Positions 17,104 through 27,305 of a DNA stretch of 64,000 nucleotides are shown here, piece after piece (the stretch's first letter is position 1; each line of letters starts with the position of its first letter). This stretch comes from Flavobacteriaceae bacterium (lineage in GTDB: Bacteria > Bacteroidota > Bacteroidia > Flavobacteriales > Flavobacteriaceae), in assembly GCA_009827225.1 (NCBI GenBank), contig WUAI01000010.1:20000-83999 (forward strand), read 5' to 3'. The notes below the pieces were generated by a model. The model had not been told where the DNA came from, searched no databases, and was given only the letters and a program-made list of their open reading frames with translations. The position numbers and the translations under genes were made by a program.

Positions 17104-18429
17104 TTATTTTACTTCCTCGTAATGATCGTCCCAATCTTCCACTCGTGGAGGTCCGATCTTTCCAACCGATTTCGCCACCAACATCGAAACAGTAGCATCA
17201 CCGGTTACGTTGATCACCGTTCTGCACATATCCAATGGCCGGTCCACAGCGAAAATAAGTGCCAGTCCTATCGCCAGTTTATCGGATGGGAACCCGATAG
17301 ATTCCAAAACGATCACCAGCATAACCATTCCGGCTCCTGGTACAGCTGCAGAGCCAATCGACGCCAATAAAGCCGTTAGTACAATCGTTAGTTGATCGGA
17401 AAAACTCAAGTCGAAGCCTAACGCCTGCGAAATAAAGACGGCCGCAACCCCCTGGTACAAACTGGTACCATCCATATTGATGGTCGCTCCTACAGGAAGT
17501 ACGAAACTCGATACTTCCTTATCAACTCCGATATGCTCTTCTACCCTTTCCATGGTTACAGGTAAGGTCGCTGCACTCGAACTGGTAGAGAATGCCAATA
17601 GTTGCGCCGGACTTATTTGCTTCAGAAACCAAAACGGATTCTTCTTCACATAGCTTCCAACGATCAATAGATAGAATACCACCATAATTGCCAGGCCTAA
17701 AACAACTACCCCAGAATATTTCAGCAATGCCAATAACAGATCAGGATCACCTGAGCTAACTACGACATTCGCAAGCAGTGCGAATACGGCGTACGGCGCT
17801 ATCAACATAATAAGGTCCACCATCTTGAGTACGACAAAATTGAGGGAATCAAAAAATCGTTTTAGTGGTTTGGCCCGTTCTTCTCCAATTAGCAGCATAG
17901 CGATGGCAAATAGAATGGTGAAAAATATCACTTGTAACATCAAGCCATTATTACTGAACGCATTGAAGGCATTATCCGGAACCATGTCCACCAGGAACTG
18001 AAGGGGGCCACTGCTTTTCTGCCTACCAGCTTCTACTATTTTGGACTGTACCCCACTGTCCTGTGAATAAGTTTCAGTGAGTGTCGCTATGGTTTCTTCG
18101 GAAATCCCATCTCCCGGCTGTAAAGCGTTCACCAACATTAACCCAATGCTAATCGCAACCACGGTGGTTCCGATATAGGTGACCATCGTACGCAGACCGA
18201 TATCCCTGAATTTTGAAATATCTTTTAGATCAGAAATACCTTTGATCAATGATGCGAGGATAAGCGGAATCGCAATCAATTTCAGCATTTTAACGAAAAT
18301 GGTACCCACAGGATTGATCCAGTCGCCCACAAATTTTTGGCCGCCATCAACTCCGGTCATAATAAAACCGAAAACAATACCCAGCACCATTCCAATAAGA
18401 ATTTGCCAATGTAGTTCTAGTTTCCTCAT
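17104..18429 (-). CDS. Dicarboxylate/amino acid:cation symporter (DAACS family)
   Basis: This 441-residue inner-membrane protein has about eight membrane helices plus two re-entrant loops. The family signatures are present: the Ser-rich hairpin FSTSSSAATLPVTM (about 280-293), NMDGTSLYQG in TM7 for sodium binding, and a TM8 with DRPLDMCRTVINVTGD for substrate contact. The Arg in CRTVINVTGD favours acidic substrates such as glutamate, aspartate or C4-dicarboxylates. It lies 15 bases downstream of aroC and is probably co-transcribed. Confidence 0.93.
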   Translation of the reverse strand: MRKLELHWQILIGMVLGIVFGFIMTGVDGGQKFVGDWINPVGTIFVKMLKLIAIPLILASLIKGISDLKDISKFRDIGLRTMVTYIGTTVVAISIGLMLVNALQPGDGISEETIATLTETYSQDSGVQSKIVEAGRQKSSGPLQFLVDMVPDNAFNAFSNNGLMLQVIFFTILFAIAMLLIGEERAKPLKRFFDSLNFVVLKMVDLIMLIAPYAVFALLANVVVSSGDPDLLLALLKYSGVVVLGLAIMVVFYLLIVGSYVKKNPFWFLKQISPAQLLAFSTSSSAATLPVTMERVEEHIGVDKEVSSFVLPVGATINMDGTSLYQGVAAVFISQALGFDLSFSDQLTIVLTALLASIGSAAVPGAGMVMLVIVLESIGFPSDKLAIGLALIFAVDRPLDMCRTVINVTGDATVSMLVAKSVGKIGPPRVEDWDDHYEEVK

Positions 18430-18444
18430 ATAGTTAGTTGTGAA

Positions 18445-19509
18445 TTACAGTTTTGATACTTTGTTCAATAGCCAGAAGTCGGCCAACACCAGGGCTGCCA
18501 TTGCCTCCACGATCGGTACGGCTCTAGGAACCACACAGGGATCGTGTCTTCCTTTACCCTGCATTTCGGTAGTTTCACCTTCTTTGGTGATGGTCTCCTG
18601 CTTTTGCATGATAGTCGCTACCGGCTTGAAAGCCACATTAAAATAAATGTCCTGGCCATTGGAGATTCCACCCTGAACACCACCGCTATGATTGGTTTGA
18701 GTGGTTCCGTCTGCATTAAAGATGTCGTTATGTTCACTTCCCTTCAACCGCGTTCCGTCAAATCCGCTGCCGTATTCAAATCCTTTCACCGCATTAATCG
18801 ATAGCATCGCCTTGCCTAATTCGGCGTGCAGCTTATCAAATACGGGCTCTCCGAGTCCGATAGGAACGTTCTCAACCACACAGGTGATCACACCTCCGAT
18901 GGTATCTCCTTGCTTGCGGATTTCTTTTATATAAGCTTCCATTTTGTGGGCCATATCAGAATCGGCAGTTCGAACAGGATTACGTTCAATTTCAGAAAAA
19001 TCAAGTTCCTTATAATGCGTTGTGAGTTCCATATCACCTACCGCCGATACATACGCTGTAATCTTAATATCTCCCAGAAGTTGTTTTGCCAAAGCTCCAG
19101 CCACCACTCTACAAGCGGTCTCTCTTGCGGAGGAACGGCCTCCTCCACGGTAATCCCGAATACCATATTTCTTATCATAGGTGTAATCCGCGTGAGATGG
19201 TCGGTAAGTATCTTTGATGTGCGAATAGTCTTTGGACTTCTGATTGGTATTCTGAATCACAAAGCCAATCGGAGTTCCAGTGGTTTTCCCTTCGAATATG
19301 CCTGACAGAAATGTAACCGAATCCGGTTCTTTCCTTTGAGTAACAATCGCAGACTGGCCCGGTTTACGTCGTTGCATCTCCAAATCGATGGCTTCCATAT
19401 CTACTTCCAATCCTGCCGGACAACCGTCTATGATACCGCCAATAGCTTCTCCATGTGACTCACCAAATGTGGTTAGATTATAAATTTTTCCGAAGCTATT
19501 ACCTGCCAT
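18445..19509 (-). CDS. aroC: Chorismate synthase
   Basis: The 354-residue protein converts EPSP to chorismate using reduced FMN, the last step of the shikimate pathway. Signatures present are [14 protein letters not shown] near the N-terminus, [33 protein letters not shown] (about 124-142) and the late FKPVATI segment. Length is normal. The other aro genes are absent from the window, and the downstream neighbour is a DAACS transporter. A -7 motif and a palindrome lie immediately upstream. Confidence 0.97.
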   Translation of the reverse strand: MAGNSFGKIYNLTTFGESHGEAIGGIIDGCPAGLEVDMEAIDLEMQRRKPGQSAIVTQRKEPDSVTFLSGIFEGKTTGTPIGFVIQNTNQKSKDYSHIKDTYRPSHADYTYDKKYGIRDYRGGGRSSARETACRVVAGALAKQLLGDIKITAYVSAVGDMELTTHYKELDFSEIERNPVRTADSDMAHKMEAYIKEIRKQGDTIGGVITCVVENVPIGLGEPVFDKLHAELGKAMLSINAVKGFEYGSGFDGTRLKGSEHNDIFNADGTTQTNHSGGVQGGISNGQDIYFNVAFKPVATIMQKQETITKEGETTEMQGKGRHDPCVVPRAVPIVEAMAALVLADFWLLNKVSKL

Positions 19510-19523
19510 ACGCTGCTTTTCAA

Positions 19524-19545
19524 CAAATGTAATCGATAGTATCGA
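19524..19545 (-). promoter_or_regulatory. aroC promoter -7 element with adjacent 13-bp palindrome
   Basis: TACATTTG (minus strand, 19531 to 19524) is an exact TAnnTTTG match, which would place transcription start within about 10 bases of the aroC ATG. Immediately upstream, TCGATA-G-TATCGA (19533-19545) is a perfect palindrome inside the promoter spacer, a plausible operator. The regulator is unknown. Confidence 0.45.
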
Positions 19546-19626
19546 ATTAAAAAATATTCGCCAAATTAAACTTTCATTAACACAAAAGTTACTGCTCTAA
19601 CATTATGATTAATAATCGATAACTCC

Positions 19627-20514
19627 ATGTTAACATCTGCACCTACCTTTTTTAGGTTCTTTGTATCATATACTAAGGCTTTGAAACGAAAACTGGAAAT
19701 TGTCGTGCTTTCAGACATCCATCTTGGTACTTACGGGTGCCACGCAAAGGAGGTGCTGCAGTACCTGAATTCCGTGAGGCCAGAGAAGCTTATCCTGAAT
19801 GGGGATATATTCGACATATGGCAATTCCGAAAACGATATTTTCCAAAATCTCATCTATTGGTCATTAAAAAAATCATTTCCCTGGCCGCTAAAGGCACGA
19901 AAGTGTATTATCTCACTGGGAATCATGATGAGAAACTCCGTAAGTTCAGTGATACCAAAATGGGCAACATCTATATTCTGGACAAGTTGGTGCTAAACAT
20001 CGACGGTAAAAAAGCCTGGTTCTTCCATGGAGATGTGTTCGACGCTTCTATTCAACATGCAAAATGGCTTGCCAAATTGGGAGGATGGGGATATGATTTA
20101 CTTATTTTATTCAATCGCCTGGTAAATCTGGTGCTTACCAAAATGGGGCGGGAAAAATACTCTCTTTCGAAGCGGATTAAGAATAGTGTAAAAAGTGCGG
20201 TAAAATTCATCGATAATTTCGAACAGACAGCTATTGAATTGGCCATAGAAAATGAGTTTGATTATGTTGGTTGTGGACATATCCACCAGCCCGTAATCAA
20301 GAAAGTTGCCAACGAACACGGGGAATGCCTTTATCTTAACAGCGGTGACTGGATCGAAAATCTAACCGCGTTGGAATATCAGAATGAAAAATGGTCCTTA
20401 TATCGTCATCCTTCACACAACAATGTAAAATCACCCGTAAAAACGATTATGGACGAAGAAGACGGATTCCCGGAAATGTTATCGGCTTTCCAATCTCTTA
20501 AAGGATTTAACTAG
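19627..20514 (+). CDS. Calcineurin-like metallophosphoesterase, LpxH-like
   Basis: The protein (295 residues from ATG 19627) has the five metallophosphoesterase blocks: VLSDIHLG, LNGDIFDIW, LTGNHDE, WFFHGDVFD and GCGHIHQP. These bind two metal ions. The layout fits the LpxH/LpxH2 group (UDP-2,3-diacylglucosamine hydrolase of lipid A synthesis), although flavobacterial members of this longer type are not all proven. An in-frame TTG at 19681 would give MKRKLEIVVLSDIHLG, a more typical N-terminus, so the first 18 residues may not be translated. It converges with the oxidoreductase gene, with one base between stops. Confidence 0.82.
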   Translation: MLTSAPTFFRFFVSYTKALKRKLEIVVLSDIHLGTYGCHAKEVLQYLNSVRPEKLILNGDIFDIWQFRKRYFPKSHLLVIKKIISLAAKGTKVYYLTGNHDEKLRKFSDTKMGNIYILDKLVLNIDGKKAWFFHGDVFDASIQHAKWLAKLGGWGYDLLILFNRLVNLVLTKMGREKYSLSKRIKNSVKSAVKFIDNFEQTAIELAIENEFDYVGCGHIHQPVIKKVANEHGECLYLNSGDWIENLTALEYQNEKWSLYRHPSHNNVKSPVKTIMDEEDGFPEMLSAFQSLKGFN

Positions 20515-20515
20515 A

Positions 20516-23425
20516 TTAATCTGCCAGAGCATTCACCAGAATGGTAACTGGGTGATAGGATTGCCTTCCCGTTCCGTCTTTGATCTGTTCCCTGCAACTA
20601 TAACCGTTAGCCGCTATTATGGTCTCAGGATCACTCTTTCTAACGGCTGGGAATAAACGTAATTCACCTATTTTCATACTAACATCGTAATGCTCCTTCT
20701 CGTAACCAAAGCTTCCCGCCATACCGCAGCAACCGGTATTTAAGATGGTGGGATGATAATTTTCCGGCAGATTGAGAATGTCAAAAGTATGCTTTTGATG
20801 ACTCAGGGCCTTTTGATGGCAATGTGCATGGATTTTAATCTGTTTCGACTCTGTAACGAATTGTGACGAGGTAATTCGACCCTTTTCGGCTTCAGCGGCC
20901 AAAAACTCTTCGATCAGAAACGTATGCTCTGCGATTTTCTTCGCTGATGGCAGATCGCTTGCCAGACGTAAGTACTCATCCCTGAATCCGAGAATCGCAG
21001 AAGGTTCAATCCCAACCAAAGGGGTTTGTGCATCCACTTTCTCCTTCAAATATGCGGTGTTCTCGTCCACCTGAGCTTTTGCCTCCTCCAAAAAACCCTT
21101 GCTTAACAAGGCTCGTGCACTATCCAAATGATGAACTACGCCTACTTTGTAGCCTAGTCCATGAAGTAAATTCAAGGCATCCCATGCCAGATTCAAATCC
21201 AGGTAATTACTGAATTCGTCTATATATAGGAATAAATCATTTTTTCTATCTATCTGATTTATAGTTTTTTGATAACTATTACCGAATGTAATAGTTGAAT
21301 ATAATGGAAGTGATCTTTTTTGAGCAATACCACTATATTTTTTTATCCAGCTTGAAAGTATAGGCAGCTTGAACATCCAGTTGGTAAGTTTGGGAAAATT
21401 TGATGCTTTCTTATGATATCTACTGCTTTTGCCAAAGAGGTTATCGGCGCGAGTCCTGCTATTTGACTTATAATACTGGTATTGAAATTCCGCTTTAGCG
21501 GTGGAAATATCCACATTACTGGGGCATTCGCTTCCACAGGCCTTGCAACTGAGGCACAGGTCCAGTGCCTGTTTCAATTCGGAAGAATCAAAACTGCCCT
21601 CCAGGGAACGGTTGTTTAAAACTTCCCTCAATACATTCGCCCTACCACGAGTGCTGTCTTTCTCATTTTTGGTAGCCTGATAACTGGGACACATGGTTCC
21701 GCCTGATACAGCCGTTTTACGACAATCTCCGCTCCCATTACATTTTTCCGCCAGGCGAACAATTCCTTCGGAATCACTGAAATCCATTAGAGTCTCTATT
21801 TCCGGTGTTGGCAGATCTTGTTCATTTCTGAAAGACTTGTCCATGGGCCATGCATCGGTAATCTTCCCCGGATTAAATATGTTATTAGGATCAAAAAGAG
21901 CTTTTATCCTCTTTAATAATTCAAAATTCTTCGCTCCTATTTGTTGTTCAAGGAATTCAGCTCTAACGATTCCGTCCCCGTGTTCCCCGGAAAATGAACC
22001 TTTGTATTTCTTACATAATGTGGCCACTTCAGTCGTAATTTTTCTGAAATAATCCACACCTACTGAAGTCTTTAAGTTCAAAATAGGACGTAAATGCAAC
22101 TCTCCGGCACCTGCGTGAGCATAGTAAACGCTTCTTTGATCGTAGCGTTCCATTATTTTTGTGAACTCTCTTATATAGTCCGGTAGATCTTCCAAAGCCA
22201 CAGCAGTATCCTCTATGCAGGCCACTGCTTTGTGATCTCCTACCATATTACCCAGCAGCCCGAGACCGGCTTTCCGAAGCTCCAGGGCCTTCTCTATTTC
22301 TTCATCGTACAATACTGGCCGAGCATAAGAATTACCCGAGCTTTTTAAGGACCCCACCAGTTCTTCCACAGCGGATTCAAGTTTCTGTGGATCATTCTCC
22401 TTGAGTTCAAGCATCAATATCGCCTTGGGTGATCCTTCGATGAAGAACCTGTAAGAATCATACATTTTATTCTGGCTTGTACATTCCAGTATGATATCAT
22501 CCATCATTTCACAGGTGTACAACCCATGACTCATGGCAACGTTCACGTCATTCAGACAGGATTCCAGGGTGTTATATTGTGCGATGACCATGGCAGACAG
22601 CGAAGGAGGTAACGGATCGAGCTGCAATGTGATTTGGGTCGTAAAAACCAAAGTGCCTTCACTACCACATAACAGCTTGCTTAAATTAAAAGTGGGGTGA
22701 TCTCCTCCAAAGTGCTCAAAATTGAGCAAGGCATCAACGGCATACCCTGTATTTCTTCTGTGGATCTCTTGCTTCGGAAATTCCTTAATTATTTCGGTTC
22801 GAGTTTCTTCGAGCGATAAATCTTTAGCCAAAGAACGATAGATATCCCCTTCAAGGCTTTGCAATTGGGTTTTGTCTGAAAATTCCTGGTTTGAAAGCTC
22901 ATGGGTCTCTATTACTTCCCCATTCGTCAGAACACCTCGCAGCGAACTCACTTTATCCCTCGTAACGCCATATTGTATCGAGGTGGTTCCGCTGCTGTTG
23001 TTGCCCACCATTCCACCTATCATACATCTGTTGGACGTAGAGGTATTCGGGCCAAAAAATAGTCCGTAAGGTTTTAAATAAGCATTCAACTCATCCCTAA
23101 TCACGCCGGGTTCTACAGTAACGGTCCGATTTTCCTTATCCACTTCCAATATGCGACAGAAATGACGTGAGATGTCAACAATGATACCTTCTCCCACGCA
23201 TTGACCCGCCAGGGAAGTTCCTGCACTTCGAGGAACCAATGATGTATCATTATTACTGGCAAAACGTATTAGTTTTTGAATATCCGATTCCGATTTGGGA
23301 AAAGCGACAGCTAAAGGTATTTTTCTGTAAACAGAGGCATCGGTGGCATACATCATCTGGTGCAGCTGGTCTGTTTCCAGCTCACCATCCAAGGAGTCCT
23401 TTAATTTTTGTAATGCCGACTGCAT
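20516..23425 (-). CDS. FAD-linked oxidase / Fe-S oxidoreductase fusion (YdiJ-like)
   Basis: This 969-residue fusion has three parts. An N-terminal PCMH FAD domain comes first (PRSAGTSLAGQCVGEGIIVDIS, about 58-79; MIGGMVGNNSSG). Next is a FAD-oxidase C-terminal domain (HAGAGELHLRPILN; SGEHGDGIVR). The C-terminal part has Fe-S motifs (CNGSGDC and CLSCKACGSECPSNVD near 640) and ends in a CCG domain (HCHQKALSH; NTGCCGMAGSFG). It resembles E. coli YdiJ (D-2-hydroxyglutarate dehydrogenase) and GlcD-GlcF/Dld-II lactate or glycolate dehydrogenases. It should oxidise a 2-hydroxyacid and feed electrons to the membrane chain. The substrate is unresolved. Confidence 0.87.
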   Translation of the reverse strand: MQSALQKLKDSLDGELETDQLHQMMYATDASVYRKIPLAVAFPKSESDIQKLIRFASNNDTSLVPRSAGTSLAGQCVGEGIIVDISRHFCRILEVDKENRTVTVEPGVIRDELNAYLKPYGLFFGPNTSTSNRCMIGGMVGNNSSGTTSIQYGVTRDKVSSLRGVLTNGEVIETHELSNQEFSDKTQLQSLEGDIYRSLAKDLSLEETRTEIIKEFPKQEIHRRNTGYAVDALLNFEHFGGDHPTFNLSKLLCGSEGTLVFTTQITLQLDPLPPSLSAMVIAQYNTLESCLNDVNVAMSHGLYTCEMMDDIILECTSQNKMYDSYRFFIEGSPKAILMLELKENDPQKLESAVEELVGSLKSSGNSYARPVLYDEEIEKALELRKAGLGLLGNMVGDHKAVACIEDTAVALEDLPDYIREFTKIMERYDQRSVYYAHAGAGELHLRPILNLKTSVGVDYFRKITTEVATLCKKYKGSFSGEHGDGIVRAEFLEQQIGAKNFELLKRIKALFDPNNIFNPGKITDAWPMDKSFRNEQDLPTPEIETLMDFSDSEGIVRLAEKCNGSGDCRKTAVSGGTMCPSYQATKNEKDSTRGRANVLREVLNNRSLEGSFDSSELKQALDLCLSCKACGSECPSNVDISTAKAEFQYQYYKSNSRTRADNLFGKSSRYHKKASNFPKLTNWMFKLPILSSWIKKYSGIAQKRSLPLYSTITFGNSYQKTINQIDRKNDLFLYIDEFSNYLDLNLAWDALNLLHGLGYKVGVVHHLDSARALLSKGFLEEAKAQVDENTAYLKEKVDAQTPLVGIEPSAILGFRDEYLRLASDLPSAKKIAEHTFLIEEFLAAEAEKGRITSSQFVTESKQIKIHAHCHQKALSHQKHTFDILNLPENYHPTILNTGCCGMAGSFGYEKEHYDVSMKIGELRLFPAVRKSDPETIIAANGYSCREQIKDGTGRQSYHPVTILVNALAD

Positions 23426-23560
23426 GTTTCAGTAAAGGTAATAAACCCCAAAATGAAACGTAGAACTGCTTGTGAAAAATTATGTGATAATTCATCCAAT
23501 GAATGGTATCAACAAATAATATTTCGTTATAAATTCGTTTTAAATACAAACCTGATTATT

Positions 23561-24046
23561 ATGAAAAGACTCCTTTTGATCCCTTTATTCATTATCGCTT
23601 TTACCACTGTTTCTAATGCCCAACGAATATCCAAACACGCTTTGGGGCTTCGGCTGGGCGACAATGACGGTTTTGGAACCGAGGTTAATTATCAACTTGG
23701 CACTTCTGAAAACAACCGTCTGGAATTTGGGCTCGGATGGCGCAGTAATAACGATTTCAATGCTTTTAAAGCCACCGCGTTGTACCAATGGGTATTTGTT
23801 CTGGATGGAAATCTACAATGGTACGCAGGAGCCGGAGGTGGTGTAGGCAGTATTAATTATGATTCCAGGCTTCCTACCGACCCCGATGATGAAACATTTG
23901 CTTTCGCCGCGGGGAACATTGGAATCGAATACAATTTCGAGATACCATTGCTGTTATCATTGGATTTCAGGCCGGAAATAGGCTTCGGTGATGTGAATGA
24001 TGACTTGGAGTTCGACATTGCACTGGGAATCCGATATCAGTTTTAA
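23561..24046 (+). CDS. Small outer-membrane beta-barrel protein
   Basis: The protein has 161 residues. A signal peptide (MKRLLLIPLFIIAFTTVSNA) is cleaved before QRISK. The mature part alternates Gly/aromatic strands (LGLRLGDNDGFGTEVNYQL, LQWYAGAGGGVGS) and ends in RYQF, the C-terminal Phe typical of outer-membrane barrels. Eight strands are plausible. The function is unknown. The frame extends upstream to 23453, but the signal peptide fixes the start at 23561. A terminator follows directly. Confidence 0.8.
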   Translation: MKRLLLIPLFIIAFTTVSNAQRISKHALGLRLGDNDGFGTEVNYQLGTSENNRLEFGLGWRSNNDFNAFKATALYQWVFVLDGNLQWYAGAGGGVGSINYDSRLPTDPDDETFAFAAGNIGIEYNFEIPLLLSLDFRPEIGFGDVNDDLEFDIALGIRYQF

Positions 24047-24071
24047 GAATTATACTCCAAGTATTATCAAG

Positions 24072-24093
24072 CCCTTCCATTGGAAGGGTTTTT
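24072..24093 (+). terminator. Rho-independent terminator
   Basis: The stem CCCTTCC / GGAAGGG (24072-24078, 24082-24088) has a 3-base loop and a five-T tail. It lies 25 bases after the barrel-protein stop. Confidence 0.85.
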
Positions 24094-24174
24094 CAGTTTA
24101 AAAAATAGGTAAAACCCCCTTTTAATTGTCCCTTTAATATCGCAACTTTATGGTTTACAACGAAATAGATTCGT

Positions 24175-24534
24175 ATGAAAACCAAAAGTCTTTTTGCAAT
24201 TGTTATGGTCTTACTGATGCTCAGCTCCTGTTATTCAGTAAGAGTGAAAGTAACCAATGGCCCCGGTGGAGAGCCGGCAGAAACCGAAACTGAAGAGGTT
24301 ACGGCAGGAGAATTGATTAGAACACTCGATACCGTGGCTAAGGTGGGTATCGCTACCAAAGAAAACCCGATCAACCTGCCCGACTGTGAGTCCGGCGGAC
24401 TACACGCCGTTGAATACAGAACCACCTTTGGTGGAATATTGAAATATTTGATCACCTTCGGAAGAAAACGCACAGTCAAGGTGAAATATGTATGCAATAA
24501 AAAAACAAATACCGGAGTAATTGATTTAGATTAG
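24175..24534 (+). CDS. Bor-like small lipoprotein
   Basis: The 119-residue lipoprotein has a lipobox LSSC (Cys19). A short acidic linker (EPAETETEEV) is followed by a C-terminal domain with two Cys (LPDCESGG, VKYVC) that may be disulphide-linked after export. The end, GGLHAVEYRTTFGGILKYLITFG, recalls the Bor/Lom-type serum-resistance lipoprotein core, but the similarity is loose. It is three bases upstream of the FAD oxidase gene, so the two are an operon. The role is unknown. Confidence 0.6.
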   Translation: MKTKSLFAIVMVLLMLSSCYSVRVKVTNGPGGEPAETETEEVTAGELIRTLDTVAKVGIATKENPINLPDCESGGLHAVEYRTTFGGILKYLITFGRKRTVKVKYVCNKKTNTGVIDLD

Positions 24535-24536
24535 TT

Positions 24537-26171
24537 ATGGCTACAACGACAACAGAACCCAGGGTTTGGTGGGATACGCTACACAAGAACGGACGATTTG
24601 ACCTTAAATTCTTTCTTCGTACAAAACTTGAGAAAGAAAGTAATATGCCTTCTCTTTTAGATCGCTATAACGACGCAGCTGATGAAATGCGCAGGCTCAT
24701 AAAAGAAGCCGACGATAATGATGAAGGATTCCGGTCCATTGGATCCAAATGGTCGATGTCTTCAATAGCACATCATCCGGATCGGATGCATTTTACGTCG
24801 AATATGAATATTGGTTTTGGTATTCCTGGCAATGGGGTCCATGCTAATTCTACCTATAAAAGTGAGAATCTGTTTTTCTTTCAATGCGGAAATGAGATCA
24901 AGGAAATTTCACACTTTCTAGAAAGCAAGGGGAAGTCGTTAAAAGCTTCGGGTGCCAGTAACGGACAAACTATCGCCGGTTGCATTTCCACAGGGGTGCA
25001 TGGCTCGGGATTGGATATTGGGTCGGTACAGGACTATGTAGTCGGTCTTAATTTGATCATTGGTCCGAATCCTGAGGATGTTGTCTATCTCGAACGGCAT
25101 ACTAAACCAGCGCTCAATGAAAAGCTTCCACAACGAATCAAAGCCAGGATCATACGCAACGACGACCTCTTTAATGCGGCACTCGTCGGGCTAGGATCTT
25201 TTGGATTCATTCACGGAGTCCTTATTGAAGCTGAAGACCGATTTCTACTGAAACGCTATGTTCGGAAGATCAAAAAACAAAAGGCGATTCAAATTTCGAA
25301 TACCATGGATTTTCAACCTCTTGCCAATGAGATTACAGAAGAGGTGGATGCACAAGGAAATGCAAATCGGCCCTATCATTATAAAGTCTTTATAAACCAG
25401 TATAGCAATGACGACGATTATGTGATCGAATCTATCTATAAGAAACCCTTCGATCCCAATTACAAGCAAATTCACGGAGATCCTATCCCCTTTATGAAGC
25501 AATTTATCTACCGGGACCTGATTTACCTGTTGATTAAAATTTCAGAGAAATTTCAGAAGGCAATTCCATTATTCATTCAAGCGCTTAGCGGGACTATATT
25601 ACCAAAGGAAAAAGATGAAAACGGGCAGGAAAAGAATATTGTAGGGCAATTATCCGAAATATTCTGGGATGCGGGATACCAGGGTAAGGCATTCGCATGT
25701 TCCTTTGGAGTAGACCATAAGAATTCAGGTAAAGCATTGGAAGTGCTCACTAAACTTACCAAAGACGATGGGCCTATTCCCGGCATATTTGCCATGCGTT
25801 TTGTGAAACAGTCAGATGCCACGCTCGCTTTCACCAAGTTTCCGGTAACTTGTATGATCGAGATCGATGGTATTCAATGGAATCACAAAGAGGATGGTAT
25901 AATTAGCCTGCATGAATACGGCAAAAGAATGATCGAAGTCCTTAAAGCCAACAATCTCCCATTTACTATTCACTGGGGGAAAAACGCGGCCTGGGATTTT
26001 CCTGGATTAGCACAAGATATGTTCGGAGGTGACGTACAGAAATGGATGGACATTCGGTCGGCATTATTGAGCCCACGTATGGCGAAACTATTTTCAAATC
26101 CGTTTCTGGACACATTGGGTCTCTCGCAATTGAGTTCCCCTGTTGATCCGGGACTGATAGTTTCTCTATAA
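24537..26171 (+). CDS. FAD-binding PCMH oxidase (aldonolactone-oxidase-like)
   Basis: This 544-residue flavoprotein has a PCMH domain. The first FAD segment is IGSKWSMSSIA (about 64-74), and GASNGQTIAGCISTGVHGSG (about 140-159) is the pyrophosphate-binding loop of sugar-lactone/alditol oxidases. WGKNAAWDFPGLAQDMFG near the C-terminus matches the ALO-type end that holds the flavin. A typical HWG...H motif reads IHWGKN here. Inference: it oxidises a sugar lactone or polyol. There is no signal peptide. Its partner upstream is a lipoprotein. It abuts bshA stop to stop. Confidence 0.78.
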   Translation: MATTTTEPRVWWDTLHKNGRFDLKFFLRTKLEKESNMPSLLDRYNDAADEMRRLIKEADDNDEGFRSIGSKWSMSSIAHHPDRMHFTSNMNIGFGIPGNGVHANSTYKSENLFFFQCGNEIKEISHFLESKGKSLKASGASNGQTIAGCISTGVHGSGLDIGSVQDYVVGLNLIIGPNPEDVVYLERHTKPALNEKLPQRIKARIIRNDDLFNAALVGLGSFGFIHGVLIEAEDRFLLKRYVRKIKKQKAIQISNTMDFQPLANEITEEVDAQGNANRPYHYKVFINQYSNDDDYVIESIYKKPFDPNYKQIHGDPIPFMKQFIYRDLIYLLIKISEKFQKAIPLFIQALSGTILPKEKDENGQEKNIVGQLSEIFWDAGYQGKAFACSFGVDHKNSGKALEVLTKLTKDDGPIPGIFAMRFVKQSDATLAFTKFPVTCMIEIDGIQWNHKEDGIISLHEYGKRMIEVLKANNLPFTIHWGKNAAWDFPGLAQDMFGGDVQKWMDIRSALLSPRMAKLFSNPFLDTLGLSQLSSPVDPGLIVSL

Positions 26172-27305
26172 TTAACTGGGAATCTTATCCAATGCCTTTT
26201 CGTAGATCTCTTCGTAGATAGGCACAATGTTTTCCGTATCGAATTTACGGGCAGATTCTTTTGCTTGCTTTTTGAATCTCATCAAAGTATCCGGATCCTT
26301 GAGAATCGCAAGTGCATTTTTCGCCATGTCATCCACATCACCAATTGGCGACAAGAATCCACTCACACCGTGAACATTAACTTCTGCAAGTCCGCCTGCA
26401 TTACTTGAAATTACAGGAACTCCCGTAGCCATGGCCTCAAGTGCAGCCAGTCCAAAACTTTCTTTTTCAGAAGGCAATAAGAACAGATCACTGAAGCACA
26501 AAATCTTATCGACTTCTCCACTGTTCCCAAGGAAGACTACTTGCTCTTCAATACCCAGTTCATAGCTCATACGTTCAGCTGTAGCTTTTTCGGGCCCCTC
26601 ACCCACTATCATAAGCTTTGAAGGAACCTCCTTTTGCACTTTGTAAAATATCTGGATCACATCTTCGATACGTTTTACAGGTCTCAAATTACTGACATGA
26701 GTAATTATTCTCTCATGTTCTTCAGCCATAAGGTCTCGCTGGCAATCGGTATAGGTGTTGGTATGTTTAGCCATATCGATAAAATTAGGAACCACATGAA
26801 TTTCCTTTTTGATATCGAATAGTCGGAGCGTGTCGTCCTTTAGACTTTTGGATACCGAAGTAACCACATCACTATTATTAATGCTGAAGGTAACGGCAGG
26901 TTTATAAAACGGATGGTTCCCCACGAGGGTAATGTCTGTTCCGTGTAAAGTGGTCACAAAAGGAATGTGAATTCCTTCCTCAGCGAGCATTTTCTTGGCC
27001 ATATAAGCCGCATAGGCATGAGGAATTGCATAATGAACATGAAGTAGTTCAATTTTGAAAAGCTTTACCATATCCACCAATTTGCTGGAGAGGGCCAGCT
27101 CATACGGCTGAAAATGAAACAAGGGGTATTGAGGTACAGTTACTTCATGAAAATGAATATTCCATGACAACAATTCAAGTTTCACCGGTTGCTTGTAGGT
27201 AATAAAATGAACCTCATGTCCACGTTCCGCCAGGGCAATACCTAACTCCGTTGCCACTACTCCACTTCCACCAAAGGTGGGATAACAAACTATACCTATT
27301 TTCAT
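26172..27305 (-). CDS. bshA: N-acetyl-alpha-D-glucosaminyl L-malate synthase (bacillithiol synthesis)
   Basis: The protein has 377 residues. It is a GT4 glycosyltransferase starting MKIGIVCYPTFGGSGVVATELG, the BshA signature, with TLHGTDITLVG and the donor-site EKESFGLAALEAMATGVPV (two glutamates of the EX7E motif). It joins GlcNAc from UDP-GlcNAc to L-malate, the first step to bacillithiol, the low-molecular-weight thiol of many Bacteroidota. Its ATG overlaps the stop of the upstream glycosidase fusion (TAATG at 27303-27307). BshB and BshC are not in the window. Confidence 0.93.
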   Translation of the reverse strand: MKIGIVCYPTFGGSGVVATELGIALAERGHEVHFITYKQPVKLELLSWNIHFHEVTVPQYPLFHFQPYELALSSKLVDMVKLFKIELLHVHYAIPHAYAAYMAKKMLAEEGIHIPFVTTLHGTDITLVGNHPFYKPAVTFSINNSDVVTSVSKSLKDDTLRLFDIKKEIHVVPNFIDMAKHTNTYTDCQRDLMAEEHERIITHVSNLRPVKRIEDVIQIFYKVQKEVPSKLMIVGEGPEKATAERMSYELGIEEQVVFLGNSGEVDKILCFSDLFLLPSEKESFGLAALEAMATGVPVISSNAGGLAEVNVHGVSGFLSPIGDVDDMAKNALAILKDPDTLMRFKKQAKESARKFDTENIVPIYEEIYEKALDKIPS

